This document shows positions 33,804-40,886 of a DNA stretch of 64,000 nt, in pieces. Source of the stretch: Corallococcus carmarthensis (GTDB lineage: Bacteria > Myxococcota > Myxococcia > Myxococcales > Myxococcaceae). The stretch lies in contig NZ_RAWE01000002.1 in the NCBI RefSeq assembly GCF_003611695.1, forward strand, positions 1 through 64,000. Reading direction: 5' to 3'. Positions within the stretch are counted from its first letter, which is position 1. Each line of letters opens with the position of its first letter. Under the pieces are notes generated by a model. It searched no databases and was not told the origin of the DNA. It saw only the letters and a program-made list of their open reading frames with translations. Both the position numbers and the translations under genes were made by a program.

Positions 33804-34202
33804 TCAGCCCTCCGCGGCGTAGACGGTGCACGAAGACGTGCAGGTCTCCGCGACGCGGATGCGCGCGACGGTGGTGCCCGGCACGTTGACGCGCTCGAAG
33901 AGCCACGCGGCCAGCAGCTCGCTCGTGGGGTTCTCCAGGCCGGGGACGTCGTTGAGCAGCCGGTGGTCCAGCTGGGCGTGGAACGGCTGCCACGCGGCGT
34001 TCAGCTCCGCGAAGTCGACAATCCACCCGAAGTGGGGGTGCACGGGGCCGCGGAGGGTGATTTCGATGCGGTAGCTGTGGCCGTGCACCCGCGAGCACTT
34101 GTGCCCCTCGGGAACGTTGGGCAGGCGGTGCGCGGCCTCGAAGGTGAACTCCTTCGAGATTTCGGTGACGAGGGTGGGCTTCTTCACGGGAACGGCCTCC
34201 AT
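33804..34202 (-). CDS. queD: 6-carboxy-5,6,7,8-tetrahydropterin synthase
   Basis: 132 aa. All QueD/PTPS residues are present: zinc ligands His25 (FEAAHRL), His40 and His42 (VHGHSY), nucleophile Cys36 (KCSRVHGH), Asp79-His80 (QLDHRLLND) and substrate-binding Glu119 (VAETCTSS). It converts dihydroneopterin triphosphate to 6-carboxytetrahydropterin in the preQ0/queuosine pathway. No other que genes are in the window. Its presence next to a catalytically degenerate paralogue is unusual. Confidence 0.93.
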   Translation of the reverse strand: MEAVPVKKPTLVTEISKEFTFEAAHRLPNVPEGHKCSRVHGHSYRIEITLRGPVHPHFGWIVDFAELNAAWQPFHAQLDHRLLNDVPGLENPTSELLAAWLFERVNVPGTTVARIRVAETCTSSCTVYAAEG

Positions 34203-34343
34203 TCGGCGGCCTTGTATCCGCGTTCCCCCCCTCCGTCCACGGGGGGTCGTATCAGGGGCCGGGCAGTCAGACGCCGAGTGCGGCTCCCAGCCGTGCGAGC
34301 ACCCCCGGCCAGCCCGGCTTCATCCCTTCGAAGGCGCGGCGGG

Positions 34344-34931
34344 TTACCTCCGGGCGACGCGCGGCTGCGCGCTGGGCGCGCGCTGCTCCCGGCGGACGGG
34401 GAGCCGGAGCAGCTGGGCGTAGCGCGCGAGCCGGTCCTCGAAGCGCCGGGCATCACGGCCCCAGTGCACGACGACGTTGCGCTCGGGGTCCTTCCGGTGC
34501 GACAGCGCGATGCCGTACTCGTCCTGCGCGCCAATCCAGTCCGGGTGGTGGCGCCGCTCGCAGTCGAGGCCGGCGTAGTGGGCCAGGGGCTCGTTCCAGG
34601 TGAAGGCTCGCAGGGCCCCGGCGCCGCGCAGCGACACCTCCGAGGCCGTCACCACCACCTCCAGCCGGGTGCTCAGGCACCGCACGATGAGCGTCCCGGT
34701 CACGAACAGGCCCAGGACGCCCACCAGCGGCAACATCCATTGCTCGCGCAGCAGGGCCAGGGACAGGCCCTGGTCCAGTGCGTAGGCCACGGGGAGCACG
34801 ACCAGCAGCACGAACCCGAGCAGCGGCCACACCACCTGCCCGACCAGCGGGCGGGTGCTGAAGCGCAGCGGGAGGTCGCCCCCCATGTCCATCTTCTGGG
34901 GAATCGGTGAGAGCACTTCGAAGAAGGACAT
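34344..34931 (-). CDS. hypothetical membrane protein, 195 aa
   Basis: Two hydrophobic segments (VVWPLLGFVLLVVLPVAYAL and LPLVGVLGLFVTGTLIV) are followed by a cytosolic or periplasmic PH-like beta domain: STRLEVVVTASEVSLRGAGALRAFTWNEPLAHYAGL and a His/Arg-rich loop. The pattern of two TMs plus a beta domain is common among YcxB/PH-like membrane proteins of unknown function. The C-terminus is Arg-rich. Monocistronic, with 120-140 bp gaps on both sides in which I see no feature. Confidence 0.8.
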   Translation of the reverse strand: MSFFEVLSPIPQKMDMGGDLPLRFSTRPLVGQVVWPLLGFVLLVVLPVAYALDQGLSLALLREQWMLPLVGVLGLFVTGTLIVRCLSTRLEVVVTASEVSLRGAGALRAFTWNEPLAHYAGLDCERRHHPDWIGAQDEYGIALSHRKDPERNVVVHWGRDARRFEDRLARYAQLLRLPVRREQRAPSAQPRVARR

Positions 34932-35051
34932 GGGCCAGGCGTCTCGGGGCGTGCGGGCGATGTATGCCTTTGCCTCAAGCTCAACATGGCGGTGGACGTG
35001 CTGTCCACGTCTTGCCGGGTAGTCCTGGAGTCGCCGGACGGGCCGCGCGCC

Positions 35052-36053
35052 TTAGCGGGAGTGCTGCTTGAAGAAGTCCCACATGATGGTGGTTCCGTCG
35101 GGACCCGCGGGGTCCGCGAACGGGAAGGCGCCGTCACCACCGGGCCACGCGTGACCCATGCCCTGGATTTCGATGTGCTGGACCAGGAGCACGCCGTTGG
35201 AGACGTAGTCCCTCACGGTGTACTTGCGGCCTCCCGGCGACACCGCGGTCGTCACCCGGGCCGGGGTGTTGGACACGCTGTTGTTGTTCGAGCCGTCGTC
35301 GCCGTAGTCGTTCGTCTGGACGAACTGGCGCGCGGTCTGCTGGCCGTTGACGGGATTGACGACGTCGTCGGACGTGCCGTGGACCACGAGCACCGGCACG
35401 TTCCGGCGCGGCTTGCCTGAGCACGCCCACGCGTCATAGCCGCGGTCATCCGGTGAATAGATGCTGCCGAAGGTCATGGCGTAGAGGCTGCCGGACGCCG
35501 TGGTGGCCGCCTTGTACATGGCGCCCGCGCCCACCATCCCCGCGGTGAACACATCCGAGTAGCAGGCCATCAGGATGCTGGTCATCACCGCGCCCGCGGA
35601 GACGCCGCCCAGGTAGACGCGGCGCGAGTCCACCGCGTAGTGGCCCTTCACCCAGTCCACCATGCCCACGACGATGGACGGCTCGCCAATGCCTCGCTCC
35701 TGGTTGGAGGAGAACATGAAGTTCCAGCACTGGGTGCCGTTCGCGAACATCGCCTGGTTGGGATAGAGCACCAGGAACCGCTCCGCGTCCGCCTTCGCGT
35801 TCAGCCGCGACAGGCCCGCGAACTGGTCCGGGTTCTGAAGACAGCCATGCAGCCCGACGACGAGCGGGAGCGGCTCACCGGGCTGGTAGCCGGTGGGGAC
35901 CCAGAGCTGGAAGCTCCGGGTGCCCCAGACGTTCGAATAGACGCCGTGGACCCACTCGCCCGCCCGGGCCTGCGTGGCCCCCAGCACCGCGAACAGCGCG
36001 CACAGCCCCACCGCCATGCGAGACATGGCCTGGACCTTCCGAGTCACCGACAT
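35052..36053 (-). CDS. extracellular PHB-depolymerase-type esterase
   Basis: 333 aa; ATG 36053 with GGAGG 8 nt upstream. The signal peptide ends near GATQARA. Esterase/PHB family: PLVVGLHGCLQNPDQFAGLSRLN (oxyanion hole and lid), nucleophile elbow GGVSAGAVMTSIL (GxSxG), a D in VVHGTSDDVVNPVNG, and the C-terminal His in QGMGHAWPGG. Close families include polyhydroxybutyrate depolymerases, feruloyl esterases and acetylxylan esterases. It is secreted and degrades ester polymers or plant-type substrates. It lies 16 bp downstream of the alpha/beta hydrolase stop on the same strand, so a shared transcript is likely. Confidence 0.92.
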   Translation of the reverse strand: MSVTRKVQAMSRMAVGLCALFAVLGATQARAGEWVHGVYSNVWGTRSFQLWVPTGYQPGEPLPLVVGLHGCLQNPDQFAGLSRLNAKADAERFLVLYPNQAMFANGTQCWNFMFSSNQERGIGEPSIVVGMVDWVKGHYAVDSRRVYLGGVSAGAVMTSILMACYSDVFTAGMVGAGAMYKAATTASGSLYAMTFGSIYSPDDRGYDAWACSGKPRRNVPVLVVHGTSDDVVNPVNGQQTARQFVQTNDYGDDGSNNNSVSNTPARVTTAVSPGGRKYTVRDYVSNGVLLVQHIEIQGMGHAWPGGDGAFPFADPAGPDGTTIMWDFFKQHSR

Positions 36054-36069
36054 GTGTCTGCCTCCTGCT

Positions 36070-36885
36070 TCAGCCAGGACGCGTCATGCGCCCGGGTGAC
36101 TCGACCTCCCGGAGGAACCTCTCCACCACGTCGGCGACCTGTCCGGGTTGATCCACGGGCGCGGCATGCCCGGAATCCGTCAGCACATGGAGCCACGCGT
36201 CCTTGAGCTGGCCCGCGTAGGCCTGCTTCGTGGACAGCGGCGTGTAGTCCCGTTCGGAGTGCAGCACGAGCACGGGACAGGTGATGTCCTTCAGCCGGTC
36301 CTGGACGCTCCATCCGGCCAACCCCCGCGTCGCGCGCAGGTAGACGTCCGGTGCGTTGGCGCCCAGGGATTCAATGGCCCGCTGTCGCAGGTCCTCCTGC
36401 TCCGGCTTGGGGAACAGCTTTGGGGCGATGCGCTTCGCCAGCGCGCGGGGCCCCAGCAGCCGCAGCACAAAGAAGCGCGCCGCGAACTCCAGCTTCCGGC
36501 GCAGCGTGCGAGCCACCATGTCCGGCCCGCTGTTGACCACGGTCAGGCTGCGCACCAGGTCCGGCCGGTCCACCGCCAGCTGGAAGCCCATCATCCCGCC
36601 CATGGACAGCCCGACGACGTGCACCTGGGACAGCCCCAGCCCGTCGCACAGCGCCGCGATGTCGCGGGCGAAGAGGGCCACGCCGTAGGCGCCCGCCGGC
36701 TTGCCGCTCTGGCCGTGGCCCCGCGCGTCCGGAATGAACACGCGGTGGTGCGCCGACAGCCGGGGCGCCACCAGGTCCCAGTCGCTGCCCGAAGACCCCA
36801 GCCCGTGGAGCAGCAGCACGGGCGCCCCGTCGCCGGACTGCTGGAAGTGCAGGGTGACGCCGTCGGGAAGGGAGAACGTGGGCAT
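36070..36885 (-). CDS. alpha/beta hydrolase under TetR control
   Basis: 271 aa, cytosolic. Oxyanion strand VLLLHGLGSSGSDWDLVAPRL, PDARGHGQSGKP, nucleophile elbow VGLSMGGMMGF, acid D in LVLHSERDYTPL and His in LTDSGHAAPVDQP. It belongs to the broad 3-oxoadipate enol-lactonase/lipase-like group; the substrate is unknown. A TetR-type operator (36894-36905) lies only 8 bp upstream of its start codon, overlapping the ribosome binding region, and a TetR gene is divergent, so it is probably de-repressed by a small ligand of that regulator. Confidence 0.92.
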   Translation of the reverse strand: MPTFSLPDGVTLHFQQSGDGAPVLLLHGLGSSGSDWDLVAPRLSAHHRVFIPDARGHGQSGKPAGAYGVALFARDIAALCDGLGLSQVHVVGLSMGGMMGFQLAVDRPDLVRSLTVVNSGPDMVARTLRRKLEFAARFFVLRLLGPRALAKRIAPKLFPKPEQEDLRQRAIESLGANAPDVYLRATRGLAGWSVQDRLKDITCPVLVLHSERDYTPLSTKQAYAGQLKDAWLHVLTDSGHAAPVDQPGQVADVVERFLREVESPGRMTRPG

Positions 36886-36893
36886 CGTCGGGT

Positions 36894-36905
36894 GAACGAC
36901 CGTTC
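36894..36905. promoter_or_regulatory. TetR operator O1
   Basis: GAACG-AC-CGTTC, extended to TGAACG-AC-CGTTCA (36893-36906), is an almost perfect palindrome 8 bp upstream of the hydrolase start. An identical core recurs 57 bp away next to the divergent TetR gene. Confidence 0.8.
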
Positions 36906-36950
36906 AGAGGGGGTTTGGACTACGCTTCCAATGCAGGTGGAACCGTAGCT

Positions 36951-36962
36951 GAACGACCGTTC
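36951..36962. promoter_or_regulatory. TetR operator O2
   Basis: A second copy of GAACG-AC-CGTTC, flanked as TGAACG-AC-CGTTCG. It lies 19 bp upstream of the TetR start. Two sites, one next to each gene of the divergent pair, suggest autoregulation plus control of the hydrolase. Confidence 0.8.
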
Positions 36963-36981
36963 GTTTTTCAAGGTGGCCCCC

Positions 36982-37626
36982 ATGGCGTCCTCCTCCCCGT
37001 CCCGTCTTCGCTCGCGCAAGGCGGTCCTTCCGGCCTCGGCGTCGGCCGACGGCACGCGCCGCCGCATCCTGGAGACAGCGCTCCAGCTCTTCGCGAGCCG
37101 GGGCTTCCACGACGCGTCCATCCGGGACCTGGCCAAGGAGCTGGAGCTGCGGCCCAGCGCGCTCTACGCGCACTTCGCCTCCAAGGAGCACGTGCTCGCG
37201 GAGCTGGTGCGCCTGGGGCATGAGGCGCACCACGAGGGGCTTCGCACGGCGCTGCTCGGCGCGGGCGCGAAGCCGGTGGAGCAGCTCCGGGCCCTGGTCC
37301 GGGCGCACACGCAGCTGCACGCGAACCATCCGCAGCTGGCAGTGGTGGTGAACGACGAAATCCACGCGCTGCCGCCGGAGCTGGCCGCGCCTTCGCTGGC
37401 GCTGCGGGAGCAGTCGTCGGCGCTGCTGCTCGCGGTCATCGAGCGGGGCCGCTCACAGGGCGTGTTCTCCGTGCCGCACGCGGGCGTGGTCGCGGCGGCC
37501 ATCTCCGCCATGGGGCTGCGGCTGCCCTACTGGTTCGAACCCACGCCCGCGCTCGACGTGGACGCGCTGGCGGACCTGCACGCGGAGCTGGCGCTGCGCA
37601 TGCTGGGGGTCAAGGCCGGGAAGTAG
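36982..37626 (+). CDS. TetR family transcriptional regulator
   Basis: 214 aa; ATG 36982 after AAGGTGG. The N-terminal helix-turn-helix is classical: TRRRILETALQLFASRGFHDASIRDLAKELELRPSALYAHFASKEHVLAELV. The all-helical C-terminal ligand domain has the pattern of TetR_C-type regulators of fatty-acyl or aromatic metabolism, with conserved HTQLHANHPQLAVVVNDE. It very likely binds the two palindromes in its own upstream region. Its 3' end overlaps the convergent AraC-type gene by 17 bp. Confidence 0.94.
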   Translation: MASSSPSRLRSRKAVLPASASADGTRRRILETALQLFASRGFHDASIRDLAKELELRPSALYAHFASKEHVLAELVRLGHEAHHEGLRTALLGAGAKPVEQLRALVRAHTQLHANHPQLAVVVNDEIHALPPELAAPSLALREQSSALLLAVIERGRSQGVFSVPHAGVVAAAISAMGLRLPYWFEPTPALDVDALADLHAELALRMLGVKAGK

Positions 37627-38554
37627 GGGGCAGGGCCGGGTGGAGCTGGCGGCGGTACGCGGCGGGCGTGCTGCCCACGTGCCGCTTGAAGGCCTTCCCG
37701 AAGGCGCTGTCCGTTTCGTAGCCCACGGCCTCCGCGATGGCGGTCAGGGACGCATCGCTCTCCGTCATCAGCCGCGTGGCGGTGTGCATGCGCCACTGCG
37801 TCAGGTACGTGAGGGGGCTCTCGCCGATGACGTGCTGGAAGCGCGCCGCGAAGGTCGACCGCGACATGCCAGCGAGCTTCGCCATGGCCTCCACCGTCCA
37901 CGGGTGCTGGGGGCGTTCGTGCAATTGCTGAAGGACGCGGCCCAGCTGCGGATCCTCCAGCGCCCGGAGCCAGCCGCCCTTTCCGGCGGGGAAGGCTTCG
38001 ACGTGCATGCGCAGCGCGTGGATGAACAGGACGTCGGCGAGCCGGGTGGCGACGAGCTCGTGTCCGGGGCGCCCGGCTTCCATCTCCGCGGCGACGAGCT
38101 GGATGACGGACTCCACCTGGCGCGTGGAGCCGGTTCCGTCGCTCCGGACGTGCAGCACCCGGGGCAGGCCCGCGAGGAGCCGGTCGAGCCACGCCCCCGC
38201 GAATCCGAAGCTGAAGGAGACGAGCGTCGTCTGGAGCCCGTCCCCACCGTGGCGCAGGACGCCGCCGCATTGGGCTCCGGTCTCCTCGTAGAGCTCCGGC
38301 AGGGGGCGCGTGCGCGTCCGGGGTGAGTCGCGCAGGGAGTGGGGCGCGCTGCCCAGGATGAAGACCCAGTCGCCCGCCGCGAGCGCGATGCGCTGGCCTT
38401 CCACCTCCAGCCAGCAGCCGCCACGAGACACCGCGTGGAAGAAGCCCGGGTGCCCCAGGTCGAGCTTGATGCCCCACGGCGCGCCCAGCTCCAGCCGGCC
38501 GTACACCTCTGTCTTCAATCTCAGGCTGCGAAGCGAATCCGCCAGGACGTCCAT
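37610..38554 (-). CDS. AraC family transcriptional regulator
   Basis: 314 aa; ATG 38554 (MDVLADSLRSLRL) is chosen over the upstream start at 38605 because the family begins there (AraC_binding_2/cupin type, DVLAD.L..LRL). N-terminal cupin-like effector domain (HAVSRGGCWLEVEGQRIALAAGDWVFILGSAPHSL). C-terminal double HTH: WTVEAMAKLAGMSRSTFAARFQHVIGESPLTYLTQWRM and LTAIAEAVGYETDSAFGKAFKRHVGSTPAAYRRQ. It is divergent from the haloalkane-dehalogenase-like gene (103 bp between starts), which is its likely target. Confidence 0.94.
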   Translation of the reverse strand: MDVLADSLRSLRLKTEVYGRLELGAPWGIKLDLGHPGFFHAVSRGGCWLEVEGQRIALAAGDWVFILGSAPHSLRDSPRTRTRPLPELYEETGAQCGGVLRHGGDGLQTTLVSFSFGFAGAWLDRLLAGLPRVLHVRSDGTGSTRQVESVIQLVAAEMEAGRPGHELVATRLADVLFIHALRMHVEAFPAGKGGWLRALEDPQLGRVLQQLHERPQHPWTVEAMAKLAGMSRSTFAARFQHVIGESPLTYLTQWRMHTATRLMTESDASLTAIAEAVGYETDSAFGKAFKRHVGSTPAAYRRQLHPALPPTSRP

Positions 38555-38657
38555 CTTGAGCGCTCCCTCCGGACGATTGGACGAGAAACACGGAGCTTCG
38601 CACATGGAACGTCCAGCGTCGCGGGACTACCCATCGCCCTGGAGAAAGGACGCTTCC

Positions 38658-39992
38658 ATGACCCAGACATCGACACAGACACGCATGCGGATGTTCCACC
38701 TGCTTCGGGCCGGAGGGGCCGCGGCGGTCCTCGTCGTGTGCCTCGCGACCCTCGCCGTGCTCACCGCGCCGCACGTCCGGGGCATCGGGTTCTTCCTGGC
38801 GCTTCGCTTCGCGGTCGTCGCGCCCGCGTGCCTGCTCGTCTCCGTCACGGCGGCCTTCCTGTATCCCTTGCTCGTGGCGCGGTCTTCGCGTCCCCGGCTC
38901 ACGCTGGCGGCGGTGCTCGTCGGGCTCGCGCTGTGTGTGATGGGCGGGATGGCCGTGTGGGGACCTGAAGGCCTGGCGGTCGCGGCGGCGCCCGCGCTGC
39001 TCGGTGTCGCTGTCGTGGTGTCCTGGCTCGTCCCTCGCTTCGTGGACAGTTCCCGGCGCTCACGCGTGGGCACCGTCGCGCTCCTGGCGCTGGGCGTGCT
39101 GGAGACCGTGGGCGTCGTCCGGGCGGTGTCGAGCGAACGCGCCTCCCCGGTGCGCGAACTGGCCGGCGCAGGCTCCAGGTTCGTCACGCTGCCGAGCGGC
39201 GCGCGCGTCCACTACGTGGAGGAAGGGCAGGGGGAGACGCTCCTCTTCCTGCACGGCAATCCCGCCTGGTCCTACCAGTGGCGCGAGCTGATCCGCGGGC
39301 TGCGCGGTTCGTACCGCTGCATCGCGCTCGACTATCCGGGCTTCGGTCTGTCCGAGGCACCGGCGGGCTTTGGCTTCACGCCCCGGGAGGAGAGCCTCGT
39401 CGTGGAGGAGTTCGTCGAGCAGCTCCAGCTGCGGGACGTGACGCTGGTCATGCAGGACTGGGGTGGCCCGATTGGACTGGGCTTCGCGGGGCGCCGGCCG
39501 GAGCTCGTGAAGCGCGTGGTGCTGGGCAGCACCTGGGCCTGGCCCACGAGCACGCGCGAGCCGCGCGGCATCTTCTCCGTCATCGCGGGTGGGCCCGTGG
39601 GCGAGTTCCTCCAGCTGAACTTCAACGGCTTCGCGTCCTTCGGCCTCCAGAACGGCGTGGTCCGCCAGCTGCCCTCCGGCGTGCTGGAGACCTATCTCCG
39701 GCCCTTCGTCCCCCTGGAGCGCCGGGGCATCGCGGCCTTCTACCCGGGGCAGATCACCGCCGCGACGGCGTACTTCCAGGAGGTCGAAGCGGCCCTGCCG
39801 CGTCTGGCCGACAAGGAAGCCCTCCTCTTCTGGGCGCACCTGGACCAGGGCTTCCCCAGGAGCGACACCGAGCGCTTCGAGAAGGCCTTCCCGAAGCACC
39901 GGACGGTCGGGCTTCCCAACGCCAACCACTTCTTCTTCGAGGACACGGCGGAGCAGGTGGTCGCGGAGGTTCGCGCCTTCATGCGGCCCTGA
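38658..39992 (+). CDS. alpha/beta hydrolase with haloalkane-dehalogenase-type nucleophile and N-terminal membrane domain
   Basis: 444 aa; GAAAGGA 8 nt before ATG 38658. The first ~150 residues contain about four hydrophobic segments (e.g. AAAVLVVCLATLAVLTA, LALRFAVVAPACLLVSVTAAF), a membrane domain unusual for the family. Residues about 165-444 are an alpha/beta hydrolase: LLFLHGNPAWSYQWRELI, ALDYPGFGLSEAP and a nucleophile elbow VMQDWGGPIGL with Asp instead of Ser, as in haloalkane dehalogenases. The Trp beside the nucleophile (halide ligand) is also typical, and a His lies in NANHFFFED. It may act on halogenated or epoxide substrates at the membrane. It is divergent from an AraC regulator. 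Confidence 0.88.
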   Translation: MTQTSTQTRMRMFHLLRAGGAAAVLVVCLATLAVLTAPHVRGIGFFLALRFAVVAPACLLVSVTAAFLYPLLVARSSRPRLTLAAVLVGLALCVMGGMAVWGPEGLAVAAAPALLGVAVVVSWLVPRFVDSSRRSRVGTVALLALGVLETVGVVRAVSSERASPVRELAGAGSRFVTLPSGARVHYVEEGQGETLLFLHGNPAWSYQWRELIRGLRGSYRCIALDYPGFGLSEAPAGFGFTPREESLVVEEFVEQLQLRDVTLVMQDWGGPIGLGFAGRRPELVKRVVLGSTWAWPTSTREPRGIFSVIAGGPVGEFLQLNFNGFASFGLQNGVVRQLPSGVLETYLRPFVPLERRGIAAFYPGQITAATAYFQEVEAALPRLADKEALLFWAHLDQGFPRSDTERFEKAFPKHRTVGLPNANHFFFEDTAEQVVAEVRAFMRP

Positions 39993-40043
39993 ACGCCGGG
40001 GAGCACCAGGGCGGTCATGGGCGGCTGGCGCAAGCATTGCTAA

Positions 40044-40886
40044 ATGTCGCCACGCCGGCCGGGCAGGGTGCCCGGCCGTGGCTCCATGGCCGCGATGCTC
40101 CCCGAACCTTCCCTCCCGCCCGCGGCACCCGGCCCACGGCGCGGCTTCCTGGCCACCGCCGTCCTCACGGTGCTGTGCCTGCCGCTGTCCGTGGCCCCGC
40201 AGGTGACGCCGGTGTCGCCGCCGCCCCGCATGGTCCTCTGGGCCTGGGAGCGGCCGGAGGACCTGCGCTTCCTGGAGGGCCGCGCGGTGGACGTCGCCTT
40301 CCTGCTCGCGACGCTCGACCTTGCCGACGGGGACGTCCACGTGCTGCACCGCCGGCAGCCGCTCCGCGTTCCCCCGGGCACCGCGTTGATTGCCACCGTG
40401 CGGTTGCAGATGCTCCCGGGCGGTTCGCTCGCGCGCTTCACTCCCGAACGCCTGGAGGCCCTGGCCGGGCTGCTGGACTCGCTTGCGCGCCGCCGCGCTG
40501 ACGTGACCGCGCTGCAGCTGGACTTCGATGCCCGCGCATCGGAATACGACGCCTACGTCGACCTGCTCCAGCGGCTGCGCGCGCGCCTGCCTCCGGGGAT
40601 GCCGCTGTCCATCACGGGGCTCGCGTCATGGTGCGTGCCCGGAAGCTGGATTGCCCGGGCGCCCGTGGAGGAAGTGGTGCCGCAGCTCTTCCGCATGGGC
40701 CCGGACGGGCCGGTCTGGCGTGCGCGGTTCGCGCGCGGCCTGCCCCGCCCGTGCGCGGGCAGCATGGGCCTGGCGATGGACGAGTGGCAGCCCGTGCCTC
40801 CCGGCGTTTCGACCCTCTACCTCTTCAACCCCCGGCCGTGGACGCCCGACGCGTTCGCTCGCGCCGTGGCGGAGACCCAGTCATGA
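40044..40886 (+). CDS. DUF3142-like secreted protein
   Basis: 280 aa (an internal ATG at 40086 is an alternative start). A hydrophobic signal-like segment (GFLATAVLTVLCLPLSVAP) is followed by a TIM-barrel-like domain: RMVLWAWERPEDLRFLEGRAVDVAFLLATLDL, LIATVRLQML, TALQLDFDARASEYDAYVDLLQRLR and PLSITGLASWCVPGSW. These are features of the DUF3142 family. It is of unknown function but related in shape to glycosidase-like barrels. The stop overlaps the next gene's ATG (ATGA), so the two are coupled. Confidence 0.82.
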   Translation: MSPRRPGRVPGRGSMAAMLPEPSLPPAAPGPRRGFLATAVLTVLCLPLSVAPQVTPVSPPPRMVLWAWERPEDLRFLEGRAVDVAFLLATLDLADGDVHVLHRRQPLRVPPGTALIATVRLQMLPGGSLARFTPERLEALAGLLDSLARRRADVTALQLDFDARASEYDAYVDLLQRLRARLPPGMPLSITGLASWCVPGSWIARAPVEEVVPQLFRMGPDGPVWRARFARGLPRPCAGSMGLAMDEWQPVPPGVSTLYLFNPRPWTPDAFARAVAETQS

